Both the position numbers and the translations under genes were made by a program. Below the pieces are notes generated by a model. The model ran no database searches. It saw only the letters and a list, made by a program, of their open reading frames with translations, and was not told the DNA's origin. A DNA stretch of 54,771 bases from NCBI RefSeq assembly GCF_009863025.1, contig NZ_WWIR01000716.1:1-54771 (forward strand), written 5' to 3'. The stretch is from Streptomyces sp. SID4985 (GTDB lineage Bacteria; Actinomycetota; Actinomycetes; Streptomycetales; Streptomycetaceae). The number at the start of each line of letters is the position of its first letter. Position 1 is the first letter of the stretch. Positions 18,798-25,937 of this stretch are shown here, one piece after another.

Positions 18798-19763
18798 TCA
18801 TCGGCGTGCCCAGGGCAGCCCTTCGAGAGACAGGGTCAACACGCAAGGGGCGACGAGGCCGGGCAGTCCGACGACCTCACCCCTGTTCTGCCAGCCCCAG
18901 TACGAGAGGGTGGCTTGTCCTGCCTGGTCGGCGGGATGCAGCAGGGTGACCCCGAGGCGGGAGTGCAGGTCTGTGAGCAGACGCTGTTGCAGGCGGCGGG
19001 CGATATCGCGGTGTTGAGCGTGCGGATGGGCCACGACCTGGGTGAGGACGACGAACCGCGCACGGGAGGTGAGCCGCTGGATGACCCCCTGGAGCGTTCC
19101 GTCGAACCCCCGCCGACCGGAACCGGCAGGCCCCACCGGAAAACCGAAGGCGCAGCCGACCAGCACCGTCGTCTCCGCGACCAGCAGGGCGAAGCCGGGG
19201 CGGTGGGCAGCGACCGCCAGGCGGTGCAGGAAGTCTCCACGGTCGTGGTACGCCTCACCCGGGGTGCCCGCGACGGACTCCGCAGCCAGGTCCGCGATGT
19301 CCTCGCGCATGTCTTCGGCCTGCCAGCGGGTCAGCCGGCGAAGCCGGATCCCGTCCTTGAGGACCGGCTGATCCGGCCGACGAGCGGGGTCCCCGGGCGT
19401 CCGCGTCGCGGCGTTCACGAGGTCGCCGGACACGACGGGGCCCACGGGGACCGTGAGGAGCAGCGAAGCGGATCCGGTGGCATCGAGGAGCCGGGTGATC
19501 TGCGCGCACGGGTGCCGCAGCCTCAGGCGGGCGTGGACCCGGCCGGCGCGTCGCGATGCCGACCGGAGGACGTCCAGGCCCCCCGCGTCGCAGGATCCGA
19601 CCGTGGTCAGGTCGATGTCGATCACGGTGACCCCGTCCAGCAGACACTGCTCCAACGCGGCCCGCAGCAGCGGCGTCGTGGCCGGACCGATGTCACCGGC
19701 AAGCGTGACGAGCGTCCGCTCCCCTCGGTTCCACCGATGGATGTCCAGTCGGGAAAGGGCCAT
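18798..19763 (-). CDS. STAS-domain protein fused to a GNAT-like acetyltransferase domain
   Basis: This protein has 321 residues. Residues 5-115 are STAS-like: RTLVTLAGDIGPATTPLLRAALEQCL, then VIDIDLTTVGSCDAGGLDVLRSA. At the usual phosphoserine position (DSSG in anti-anti-sigma factors) it reads DAGG, so the phosphorylatable Ser is absent. Residues 140-300 resemble a GNAT fold: LRRLTRWQAEDMREDI at the start, the acetyl-CoA-loop-like VVAHPHAQHRDIARRLQQRLL near 243-263, and SYWGWQNRGEVVG near the end. The ATG at 19763 has a GGGGGGAGG ribosome-binding site. It lies 269 bp upstream of the DUF5994/PP2C pair. The fusion suggests acylation output from a partner-switching input, which is an inference. 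Confidence 0.75.
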   Translation of the reverse strand: MALSRLDIHRWNRGERTLVTLAGDIGPATTPLLRAALEQCLLDGVTVIDIDLTTVGSCDAGGLDVLRSASRRAGRVHARLRLRHPCAQITRLLDATGSASLLLTVPVGPVVSGDLVNAATRTPGDPARRPDQPVLKDGIRLRRLTRWQAEDMREDIADLAAESVAGTPGEAYHDRGDFLHRLAVAAHRPGFALLVAETTVLVGCAFGFPVGPAGSGRRGFDGTLQGVIQRLTSRARFVVLTQVVAHPHAQHRDIARRLQQRLLTDLHSRLGVTLLHPADQAGQATLSYWGWQNRGEVVGLPGLVAPCVLTLSLEGLPWARR

Positions 19764-20177
19764 CACGCCTCCCCCCGGTGGGGGCGCCGACCCGCGCGGG
19801 TGCTCAGCGCGGCTCCGGCCATGGTGAGCTTGCGCGGAGTTGCTTCGACCGCGGCGGACATGATGCCGACCCGTCTCCGCGCCGGCCACTGGGGCGGCCC
19901 GGATTCGTCTCTCGCCGAGGACGACCCGGCGTGGCGGCCGGAGTGCGTGATGCCCTCGGTACTTCAACCGTACGTCGCCCGCAACCGGAAGCGGCTGCGC
20001 CGGTCGGCTGCTGCGGGCCGGCGCGGCGGCGCTCGGCGGGGTCATAACGGCCAACCAGCGGGAGACCCTGAGACGAACAGCCGACGGGCACCATCACGCG
20101 CGGGGCCGGCATGGCACTACCTTTACCCGTCTGTCCTATGGTCGGAAGCCGCAGTTGCCAACCGGGGGAGGACAGCG
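19764..20177. other. Gene-free spacer between divergent genes
   Basis: No convincing gene is visible in these 414 bp. It must hold promoters for the leftward STAS-GNAT gene and the rightward small protein at 20178. CCTATGGT near 20142 is a weak -10-like element. I see no clear palindrome. Confidence 0.5.
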
Positions 20178-20525
20178 ATGGGCGACGGCAAGATACCCGG
20201 CATCCTCGTCAAGCTCCTCTCGGCGGAATTCCCGGGCGCGCAGGCGCTGAGGAACCAGCTGGCGCAGACCCGTGTCACCCGCCCCTGGGGGAGCGATTCT
20301 CCGAGCCTCGATCTGGACGTGCCACCCGGTGTTCCGGAAGCGGCAATCGAGGACGGCGTCATCCCGGCCACCGGTACGGTCACGGACGACTCCGGCGAAC
20401 TGTTCGGCGAACTGCTGGTCTGGGTGAGCGACGGCAGGCTCTCGGCTCTGGAGTTCTCCTGGTACGGCGACACCGCTCCGACGGAACTCCCGGATCCCGG
20501 TCTCGTCACCGTGACGGTGCGGTGA
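20178..20525 (+). CDS. Conserved-looking hypothetical protein
   Basis: This 115-residue acidic protein has no membrane segment. It starts at an ATG with GGGGGAGG upstream and contains an N-terminal helix (KIPGILVKLLSAEFPGAQALRNQL), a central DLDVPPGVPEA segment, and a strand-rich C-terminus (ELFGELLVWVSDGRLSALEFSWYGD). The pattern resembles small single-domain immunity-like or stress proteins of Streptomyces, but I recognise no family. It sits just left of mobile-element remnants. Confidence 0.7.
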   Translation: MGDGKIPGILVKLLSAEFPGAQALRNQLAQTRVTRPWGSDSPSLDLDVPPGVPEAAIEDGVIPATGTVTDDSGELFGELLVWVSDGRLSALEFSWYGDTAPTELPDPGLVTVTVR

Positions 20526-20611
20526 GGCGAAGGGGACCGCAGCTTGAGATTCCTCGAGGCCCATCGGAATGGCTCGGGATTCTTCCTGGAGTCGTCCGTC
20601 CGCCCATGGCG

Positions 20612-20869
20612 TCATTGCGGGGCCCGCGGAGTGATGAACGAATCACTGGAGCGAAGGGCGGGCTGAAGTACGTATCCGCCTTGGCCGATCTCGACCTCGT
20701 CGGTGGGGTTGGGGCGATGGGCGTCGATCTCGGCGGCGGTATAGGTCAGCAGTGTGGGGCCGAGGCGGACGTTGTAGCTGTTGGGGTTGACCTGGTCCGG
20801 CTCGAAGGGGTTGATGACCAGGCGGCCATCGTGGTTCGCGGCGGTGATCTCGGGTCCGGTGAGGATCAT
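20612..20869 (-). pseudogene. Truncated dCTP deaminase-like gene
   Basis: The 85 codons read MILTGPEITAANHDGRLVI, then NPNSYNVRLG, then GYVLQPALR. These correspond to the N-terminal half of dCTP deaminase/dUTPase-fold proteins (normally about 190 residues). The reading frame then ends, and no continuation lies downstream. The start is well defined, with GGAGG six bases before ATG. The ATG overlaps the stop of an upstream frame, so this was the second gene of an operon that has been broken. The catalytic half is missing and it is probably inactive. Confidence 0.75.
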
Positions 20870-21015
20870 TGTTCGCCTCCTTCGATGAGGTCGGCAGCCG
20901 AGGGGAAGGGCGTGGCGAGGACGCTTCGTGCGGCCTGCCCCAGGCGCAGTCCGGCTTGATGCGTGCGTCCGCCGAGGTAGCTGTCGGCGAGGTAGTCGGT
21001 GGTCAGCACGCTGCG
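20866..21015 (-). pseudogene. C-terminal fragment of an unknown gene upstream of the dcd-like remnant
   Basis: The frame ending at 20866 reads TDYLADSYLGGRTHQAGLRL, then ATPFPSAADLIEGGEQ before its stop, and overlaps the dcd-like ATG by 4 bp as in a real operon. Its similarity to a protein-like sequence stops near 21010, exactly where the oppositely oriented integrase remnant begins. I cannot name the family. The right limit is approximate. Confidence 0.45.
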
Positions 21016-22003
21016 CGTCGCGGACGGCAGAGGCTCGGGCGTGATGCTCTCTGGCCGCGACGACGAGTTCGTCGCCGTGGTCCTCAAGGGGTACACGGGC
21101 ATGCGCTGGGGCGAAATCGTCGGCCTGGAGACCGAGTTCGCCCGTCCTGGGGCTGTCCGCGTCGAATGGCAGCTGTACGAACTCGACACGGGCGAGCTGG
21201 TGCGCTGTCCGCCCAAGGACGACAGCTACCGCACCATCGACTCGATGGACTGGCTGTCGGCGCTGGTGGCCAACCACATCGCCCGCACGAAACCCGTACC
21301 GTGCCCGTGCCACGGCAAGACCTACGTCTTCCGAGGGCAAGGAGCGGCCCGCACAGGCGGCCACCAGGTCGCCAAGCTCGTCGACGTCGCGCGCCGCGCC
21401 GGAGTCTCCACGGGCACGGTGTCCAACGTCCTCAACCACCCCAACCGGGTCACCGAAGTCACCCGAGCGGAGGTGAAACAGGCCATCGCGGACCTCGGGT
21501 TCGTACGAGGCGGCGCGTTGCCGGAGCACGCTTCCCACTGGCGCCGAAACGGCTTCACCACCTGGCTGTTCACCCCGGCGGTCTCCGGCTGGTACCCGAA
21601 GAAGGCACCGCAGGAGGCGCGGCCCGTGCCTTTGCTCGGTGAGCCGTGGCCAGGAGTGCCGGCACGGGGGCGTGGTGCCAGTGAGCGGGCCGACTCCTGC
21701 TGGACCCCGATCGCCAAGGGCCTCACCCCGCACGGCCTGCGCCATTCTCACCGGACCGTCATGGAGGACCTCGGCACGGAGAAAGCGCTCATGGACGAGC
21801 GCATGGGTCACATCGACGGCTCCGTCTCCGCGCGCTACGCCCACGTCACCCCGGGCATGCGCAAGCGCCTCATGCTCGGGCTCACCGAGCAATGGGAGAC
21901 GGCACTCGACGCACGCTTGGTGATGAGTCCCACGTCATCGGTGCGCGTACTGCGCAATCTCCTGCACGCACGCAGGGAGTCGCGTATACCGATCGAGCCC
22001 TGA
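20999..22003 (+). pseudogene. 5'-truncated tyrosine site-specific integrase with embedded LacI-type HTH
   Basis: The frame is 334 codons long. Catalytic residues of tyrosine recombinases are present: Arg36 (GMRWGEI), His245 and Arg248 (HGLRH), His271 (MGH) and Tyr280 (SARYAHVTP). The N-terminal SAM-like core-binding domain that should precede them is missing, and an in-frame stop lies at 20993-20995, so the gene is cut at its 5' end. Residues 127-170 (LVDVARRAGVSTGTVSNVLN, then RAEVKQAIADLGFVR) are a LacI-type helix-turn-helix inserted between catalytic blocks. Residues 102-105 (CPCH) might bind metal. It is a remnant of an integrative element of the kind that targets tRNA genes, and it points toward tRNA-Pro. 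Confidence 0.82.
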
Positions 22004-22354
22004 TGGCCAATGTTGCTGTGCTCCCTTGGCGTTCACCGTTAAGGGGGCACAGCTCTTCCCAAGGACCTTTTGCGTTTCCGGAGCAGAGTCAACCTGGAGC
22101 CGCCAGCTCGCTCCGGCGGTTACGGCGAAGGGTGTAGCTCTGCTTCGGGGACTGTGATGGTCAAGCCGCGATGGTGTATCCGTCCTGGTCAGGGTTTCCA
22201 TGGACGCGGTAGTGCCCCTGGCCTCGTTCTCCCCGTTGGCCTCGTCGCCGTCCGCGTCCGATTCCAGGCTCGTCTCGGCGAGGTTCATGGCCCTTGGTGT
22301 TGCTGCGGCAGCGCCGGAAGGGGGCGGGTTCCCTCACAGCCTGGGGTGTCTGTG
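22004..22354. other. Gene-free stretch after the integrase remnant
   Basis: No gene is supported in these 351 bp. In the frame next to the integrase stop, protein-like sequence continues briefly (DRALMANVAVLPWRS), hinting at a frameshifted integrase tail. On the other strand two short frames together read like the end of an acidic protein. Both are too weak to annotate as genes. Confidence 0.4.
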
Positions 22355-23611
22355 TCAGGTGAGGTCCCGGCGGCGGCCCACCGGGACCGCGAGCAGGTAC
22401 AGCGGCGGCAGGAGTGCGGCCGCGCACACCGTCCACAGGGCCGCGTGCGTCCCCACGTAGGTGGCGAGCAGGCCGGCGGTGAGGGCGCCGAGCGGCTGGG
22501 CGCCCCAGGAGACGAAGCGGACGGTGGCCATGACACGGGAGAGGAGCTCGGGCGGGGACTCGGTCTGGCGGTGGGTGCGGGTGGTGATCGACCCGATGAC
22601 GACGCCGAAGGCGAAGCCGGCGTTGCCCAGGGCGAACCAGTACGCGTCGGCCGCGGACGTGGTCAGCGGGACCAGCAGGGCGGCAGCGCCGCCGGCCAAC
22701 GCGGTCCCGACAAGCCCCCGGGCGGTGCCGAACCGCCGGGTCAGTTGGACCGCCACGGCGGATCCGGCGAGCGCGCCGACTCCGTCCATGGCGAGCACCA
22801 GGCCGAGTTGTACGGGCGTCAGCCCGGCCTCCCGGACCAGGTAGAGGGGTGTGAGGGCGACCAGGGCGGCGCAGACGAAGTTGGTGACGGTGGCCCAGAG
22901 CATGCAGGGCAGCATCACCGGGTGCCGCGTCACGTACGTCCAGCCCTCGCGGATCAGCCGGAGGGCGCCGTCACCGGTGCGGGCGGCGGGACGGCGCTCG
23001 GGGAGGGTGCGCAGCAGCACCGCTGAGAGCAGGTAGCTGGCCGCGTCCACGAGGAGCGCGCCGACCGGGCCCGCGGCGTGCACGAGGAGGCCGCCCCCGG
23101 AAGGCCCTCCGGTTTCGGTGACGGCGTGCGTGCCGGACATCAGGCTGTTGCGGGCGGCGAGCTGCCGCTCCGGGACGATGGCGGGCAGAAAGGTGGAGTT
23201 GCCGATGTCGAAGAGTACGGTCGCGGCGCCGGTGACCAGAGCCGCGAGCAGCAGGTGCGGATAGGTGAGCCGGTCAAGCCACCAGGCGAGCGGGAGGGAT
23301 CCGACTGCGGCGAACCGTACGAGATCGAGGGTGACCTGGAGGCGGCGGAGCGGGACGCGCTGGGCGATCACTCCGGCCGGGAGGCTGAGCAGCAGCCAGG
23401 AGATCTGTCCGGCGGCGGCGAGCAGGGCGGCCTGGAGCGCGGTGGCGTCGAGGACTGTGAGGGCGACCAACGGGAGAGCGAGAGCGGTGACGGCAGTGCC
23501 CGCGCTGCTGACGGTGGCAGCGGCCCAGTAACGCCAGAAGACGGCCGGAGGCGAGGTCGCGTGACGGGTGCTGCGGTGATCGTGCTCCGGGACCGTTGTT
23601 GCCTCGCTCAT
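22355..23611 (-). CDS. MFS transporter
   Basis: This 418-residue protein has twelve predicted membrane helices in two groups of six and the overall pattern of the MFS drug-efflux/enterobactin-exporter (EntS) group. The loop after helix 2 (AGVIAQRVPLRRLQ) matches the basic MFS motif A region, and the central loop around residue 205 (RTLPERRPAARTGDGALRLIREG) is cytosolic. It is divergent from an HxlR-type regulator fused to a peroxiredoxin-like domain, separated by 129 bp carrying repeated GGAACT half-sites. I infer export of a toxic or redox-active compound under that regulator. Confidence 0.92.
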   Translation of the reverse strand: MSEATTVPEHDHRSTRHATSPPAVFWRYWAAATVSSAGTAVTALALPLVALTVLDATALQAALLAAAGQISWLLLSLPAGVIAQRVPLRRLQVTLDLVRFAAVGSLPLAWWLDRLTYPHLLLAALVTGAATVLFDIGNSTFLPAIVPERQLAARNSLMSGTHAVTETGGPSGGGLLVHAAGPVGALLVDAASYLLSAVLLRTLPERRPAARTGDGALRLIREGWTYVTRHPVMLPCMLWATVTNFVCAALVALTPLYLVREAGLTPVQLGLVLAMDGVGALAGSAVAVQLTRRFGTARGLVGTALAGGAAALLVPLTTSAADAYWFALGNAGFAFGVVIGSITTRTHRQTESPPELLSRVMATVRFVSWGAQPLGALTAGLLATYVGTHAALWTVCAAALLPPLYLLAVPVGRRRDLT

Positions 23612-23641
23612 GCGACGCTCACCTTCACTTAGTCTCTTATG

Positions 23642-23680
23642 GGAACTTACCTGGTTGTGAGTGAGTTCCTATCCGGAACT
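23642..23680. promoter_or_regulatory. Candidate HxlR operator: three GGAACT half-sites
   Basis: GGAACTTAC (23642-23650) pairs with GTGAGTTCC (23661-23669) at 8 of 9 bases. The same AGTTCC (23664-23669) also forms a perfect 6-bp repeat with GGAACT at 23675-23680 across 5 bp. The array sits in the divergent MFS/regulator promoter region, where an autoregulating HxlR protein would bind. Confidence 0.5.
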
Positions 23681-23740
23681 GACCACATGGCGCAAGATGG
23701 CTTCGAAGGCTGGATGCTGCATCCGGAGGACAGGAGACCC

Positions 23741-24625
23741 ATGGTCAGGTCGGTACCCGAGCGGGACGCCGCCTGTGCGATCGCGCAGGCGGCGGCGGTG
23801 GTCGGCGACTGGTGGAGTCTGCTCTTGGTGCGGGAGACCGCACGCGGGCACCACCGGTTCGACGTGCTCCAGGAGGAGCTGGGGATCTCCCGCAAGGTGT
23901 TGACCGAGCGCCTTGCGCACCTGGTGGAGGCGGAGGTCCTGGAGAAGGTTCCGTATCACAGCGGCCCGGTGCGGTACGAGTACCGGCTGACGGACAGCGG
24001 GCGGGGGCTGTTGCCCGTGCTGCTCTCAATGCAGGACTGGGCGGACCGCTGGCTGCTCGGCAACGGCTCGTTGAGCGGCACGGCCGACGAGGAGAGTGCC
24101 GAGGCGCGGCGGGTGGCGGGCCTGGTGGGCGAGCGGCTGCCGCCCCTCGAACTGCCGGGACACCGGGACGGTGAGCGGCTGGATCCGGTGGCCGAGGCTG
24201 CGGCCACCGTCCTGTTCTGCTACCCGGCGACCGGTCGCCCGGGCCCGCTGCCGGACGGCTGGACCGACATCCCGGGTGCCATCGGCTGCACGCTGGAAAA
24301 CCGGCTGTTTCGGGACGCGTACGCCGACTTCCGCGCGGCGGGCGCCGAGGTGCGCGGCGTGAGTACTCAACGCCCGGACGAGCAGCGGATGTTCGCGGTT
24401 GAGGAGGGTATCCCCTTCACCCTGCTCTCAGACGTCGACCTGAGCCTCGCCGCCGCTCTGAGGCTACCGGTGTTCCGTGCCGGGCAGACACTGCGACTGA
24501 AGCGGGCGGTACTGGTGGTGGACCGCGAACGCGTGGTGCGCCAGGTGCGCTTCCCGGTGACGGACATCCCGGGGGCAGTGCGCGAGGCGCTGGCGGTGGT
24601 ACGGCGGGTGGCGGCGGGGAGCTGA
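23741..24625 (+). CDS. HxlR-type winged-helix regulator fused to a peroxiredoxin-like domain
   Basis: This protein has 294 residues. Residues 10-105 are an HxlR winged helix (AIAQAAAVVGDWWSLLLVRE, then HHRFDVLQEELGISRKVLTERL), including an N-terminal Cys12 like the redox Cys of HypR-type members. Residues 130-290 resemble AhpC/BCP peroxiredoxins: LFCYPATGRPGP at the FYP position, then IPGAIGCTLENRLFRD with Cys183 at the PGCTxE peroxidatic position, followed by GVSTQ and LLSDVDLSLAAAL. The ATG at 23741 has AGGAG four bases upstream. It is divergent to an MFS exporter. The fusion suggests that a peroxide or electrophile is sensed by the thiol domain and relayed to DNA binding. This is inferred, not shown. 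Confidence 0.85.
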   Translation: MVRSVPERDAACAIAQAAAVVGDWWSLLLVRETARGHHRFDVLQEELGISRKVLTERLAHLVEAEVLEKVPYHSGPVRYEYRLTDSGRGLLPVLLSMQDWADRWLLGNGSLSGTADEESAEARRVAGLVGERLPPLELPGHRDGERLDPVAEAAATVLFCYPATGRPGPLPDGWTDIPGAIGCTLENRLFRDAYADFRAAGAEVRGVSTQRPDEQRMFAVEEGIPFTLLSDVDLSLAAALRLPVFRAGQTLRLKRAVLVVDRERVVRQVRFPVTDIPGAVREALAVVRRVAAGS

Positions 24626-24743
24626 AGGGCGCTGGCGCGGCGACAGCCCCGGGCATGCCGGCTGCGTCCGTCACGGCGACAGCCACTCCCACCCGCCAGC
24701 CGCTCCCCGGAGTTGTTCCGATCGTCGTACCGCCTGCCGTTTC

Positions 24744-24777
24744 CTCCGTCCAAGCCATGGGGATGGCTTGGACGGAG
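24744..24777. terminator. Perfect 15-bp hairpin downstream of the HxlR fusion gene
   Basis: CTCCGTCCAAGCCAT pairs perfectly with ATGGCTTGGACGGAG around a GGGG loop, 118 bp after the stop. It could terminate transcription from the left, or be an end of a former mobile element. The surrounding sequence to 24890 contains no gene. Confidence 0.5.
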
Positions 24778-24890
24778 CGCACGCAGCGCACATCCATCTC
24801 GACCGCGGAACGCTACTTGCTGGAGCCGCCGGGGAGCCGCTTGCCGAAGTCGGCTCCCAAATGGCTCCCAAAGCGGGCCCGCACAGCAAA

Positions 24891-24926
24891 TCAGGCCCGG
24901 CGCTGATCTCTCAGCGCCGGGCCTGA
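24891..24926 (-). terminator. Perfect 16-bp hairpin, tRNA-Pro terminator
   Basis: TCAGGCCCGGCGCTGA and its exact reverse complement flank a 4-nt loop, 17 bp beyond the tRNA 3' end. Read on the minus strand, the stem is followed by TTTGC, which fits a factor-independent terminator for the tRNA. Confidence 0.75.
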
Positions 24927-24928
24927 CC

Positions 24929-24945
24929 TGGTGTTACGGCTGTCG
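24929..24945 (+). repeat. tRNA-edge copy of the 17-bp near-repeat
   Basis: TGGTGTTACGGCTGTCG includes the last three tRNA-Pro bases and matches 12002-12018 at 16 of 17 positions. See that entry for interpretation. Confidence 0.4.
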
Positions 24946-25016
24946 GGGTGGCGGGATTTGAACCCACGACCTCTTCGTCCCGAACGAAGCGCGCTGCCAA
25001 GCTGCGCTACACCCCG
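24943..25016 (-). tRNA. tRNA-Pro (anticodon CGG)
   Basis: The 74-nt gene folds fully. The acceptor stem is CGGGGTG with CACCCCG and discriminator A; the D arm is GCGC/GCGC; the anticodon stem is CTTCG/CGAAG with loop TTCGGGA, giving anticodon CGG; the T arm is GTGGG-TTCAAAT-CCCGC. The CCA end is not encoded. tRNA-Pro genes are classic integration sites for pSAM2-like elements, and an integrase remnant lies 3 kb away. Confidence 0.97.
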
Positions 25017-25093
25017 ATTGTCGCTGCTCTCGCGGCGACGACGTTTACTTTAGCCCACTGGGGGCCGGAGGCGAAATCCGGTTCTGGGCGGGG

Positions 25094-25855
25094 TCAGACG
25101 CGGCGGCGGGTGGGGGTCGGGCGGGTGTGGTCGAGGGCGATCAGGAGGAGGGCCAGGGCGTAGATCGCGAGGCCGATGAGGAGGGCGTTCGCGAGGGTGC
25201 TGCGGTAGCCGTGGGCGGCGGCGTCCAGGAAGGGGTAGAGGTAGCGGCCCCGCACGCTGTCCGAGGGGATGAACAGCGCTCGTGTCAGCGTGAAGATCAG
25301 GTACGCCAGCGGGAACACCAGCCACGCCGCCGCCTGGCGCAGGTGCAGCCGGGGGGCCGGGGTGAACAGCAGCCAGTCCAGCAGGGCCGCCAGCGGCAGC
25401 ACCGTGTGGAGGATCTGGAGCGCGCCCCACTGGGCGTGCCAGCGTTCCGGGATCGCCGAGGTGCCCGTCATCGTGAACGGGGGTGTCGTGTGGGCGAGCA
25501 GCACGTGGTACGTCAGCGCGCTCGTCACCATGTAGAGGAGTGCCGCCCCCGACACCGCGGCCGGCACGGCCCGCCGCGCCCGCCAGGACCGCGACGCCGA
25601 CACGAGCATGACCAGCGCCAGCAGGATCGCCGCCTGGACGCCGAAGTAGCTCAGGATGCGCGACGGGGCGCCGATCATGAGCTCCAGGGCGATCCCCGCC
25701 GCCGCGAGGAGCGCGGTTCCCAGGCGGAAGAGCGCCACCCAGGGGCGCCGGATCGGAGCCACCACCGCCGTCACCGGCACCGGCGACGGCTGGAGCACGG
25801 GCGGGCTGGGGATCGCCGGCAGGTCGGGGATGTCCCTGGGTATCGGTGCGGTCAT
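25094..25855 (-). CDS. Pr6Pr-family integral membrane protein
   Basis: This 253-residue protein has a Pro-rich cytosolic N-terminus (about 35 residues) and six membrane helices, the pattern described for actinobacterial Pr6Pr proteins. Recognisable blocks are LTYHVLLAHT near residue 115, HTVLPLAALLDWLLF near 150 and GRYLYPFLD near 205. No biochemical function is known. The start at 25855 is supported by TAGCGT (25862-25867) ending six bases upstream, the mark of a leaderless transcript. Confidence 0.85.
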   Translation of the reverse strand: MTAPIPRDIPDLPAIPSPPVLQPSPVPVTAVVAPIRRPWVALFRLGTALLAAAGIALELMIGAPSRILSYFGVQAAILLALVMLVSASRSWRARRAVPAAVSGAALLYMVTSALTYHVLLAHTTPPFTMTGTSAIPERWHAQWGALQILHTVLPLAALLDWLLFTPAPRLHLRQAAAWLVFPLAYLIFTLTRALFIPSDSVRGRYLYPFLDAAAHGYRSTLANALLIGLAIYALALLLIALDHTRPTPTRRRV

Positions 25856-25861
25856 GCCCTC

Positions 25862-25867
25862 ACGCTA
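25862..25867 (-). promoter_or_regulatory. -10 box TAGCGT for the Pr6Pr gene (leaderless)
   Basis: On the minus strand TAGCGT ends 6 nt before the ATG. No -35 is obvious. Confidence 0.5.
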
Positions 25868-25937
25868 GGCATAAGGGGTGAAAGGGGCTATTTGGAGTAC
25901 TCCGGGAGAGGGACACCGCCGTAAGCCCCCAAGATCG

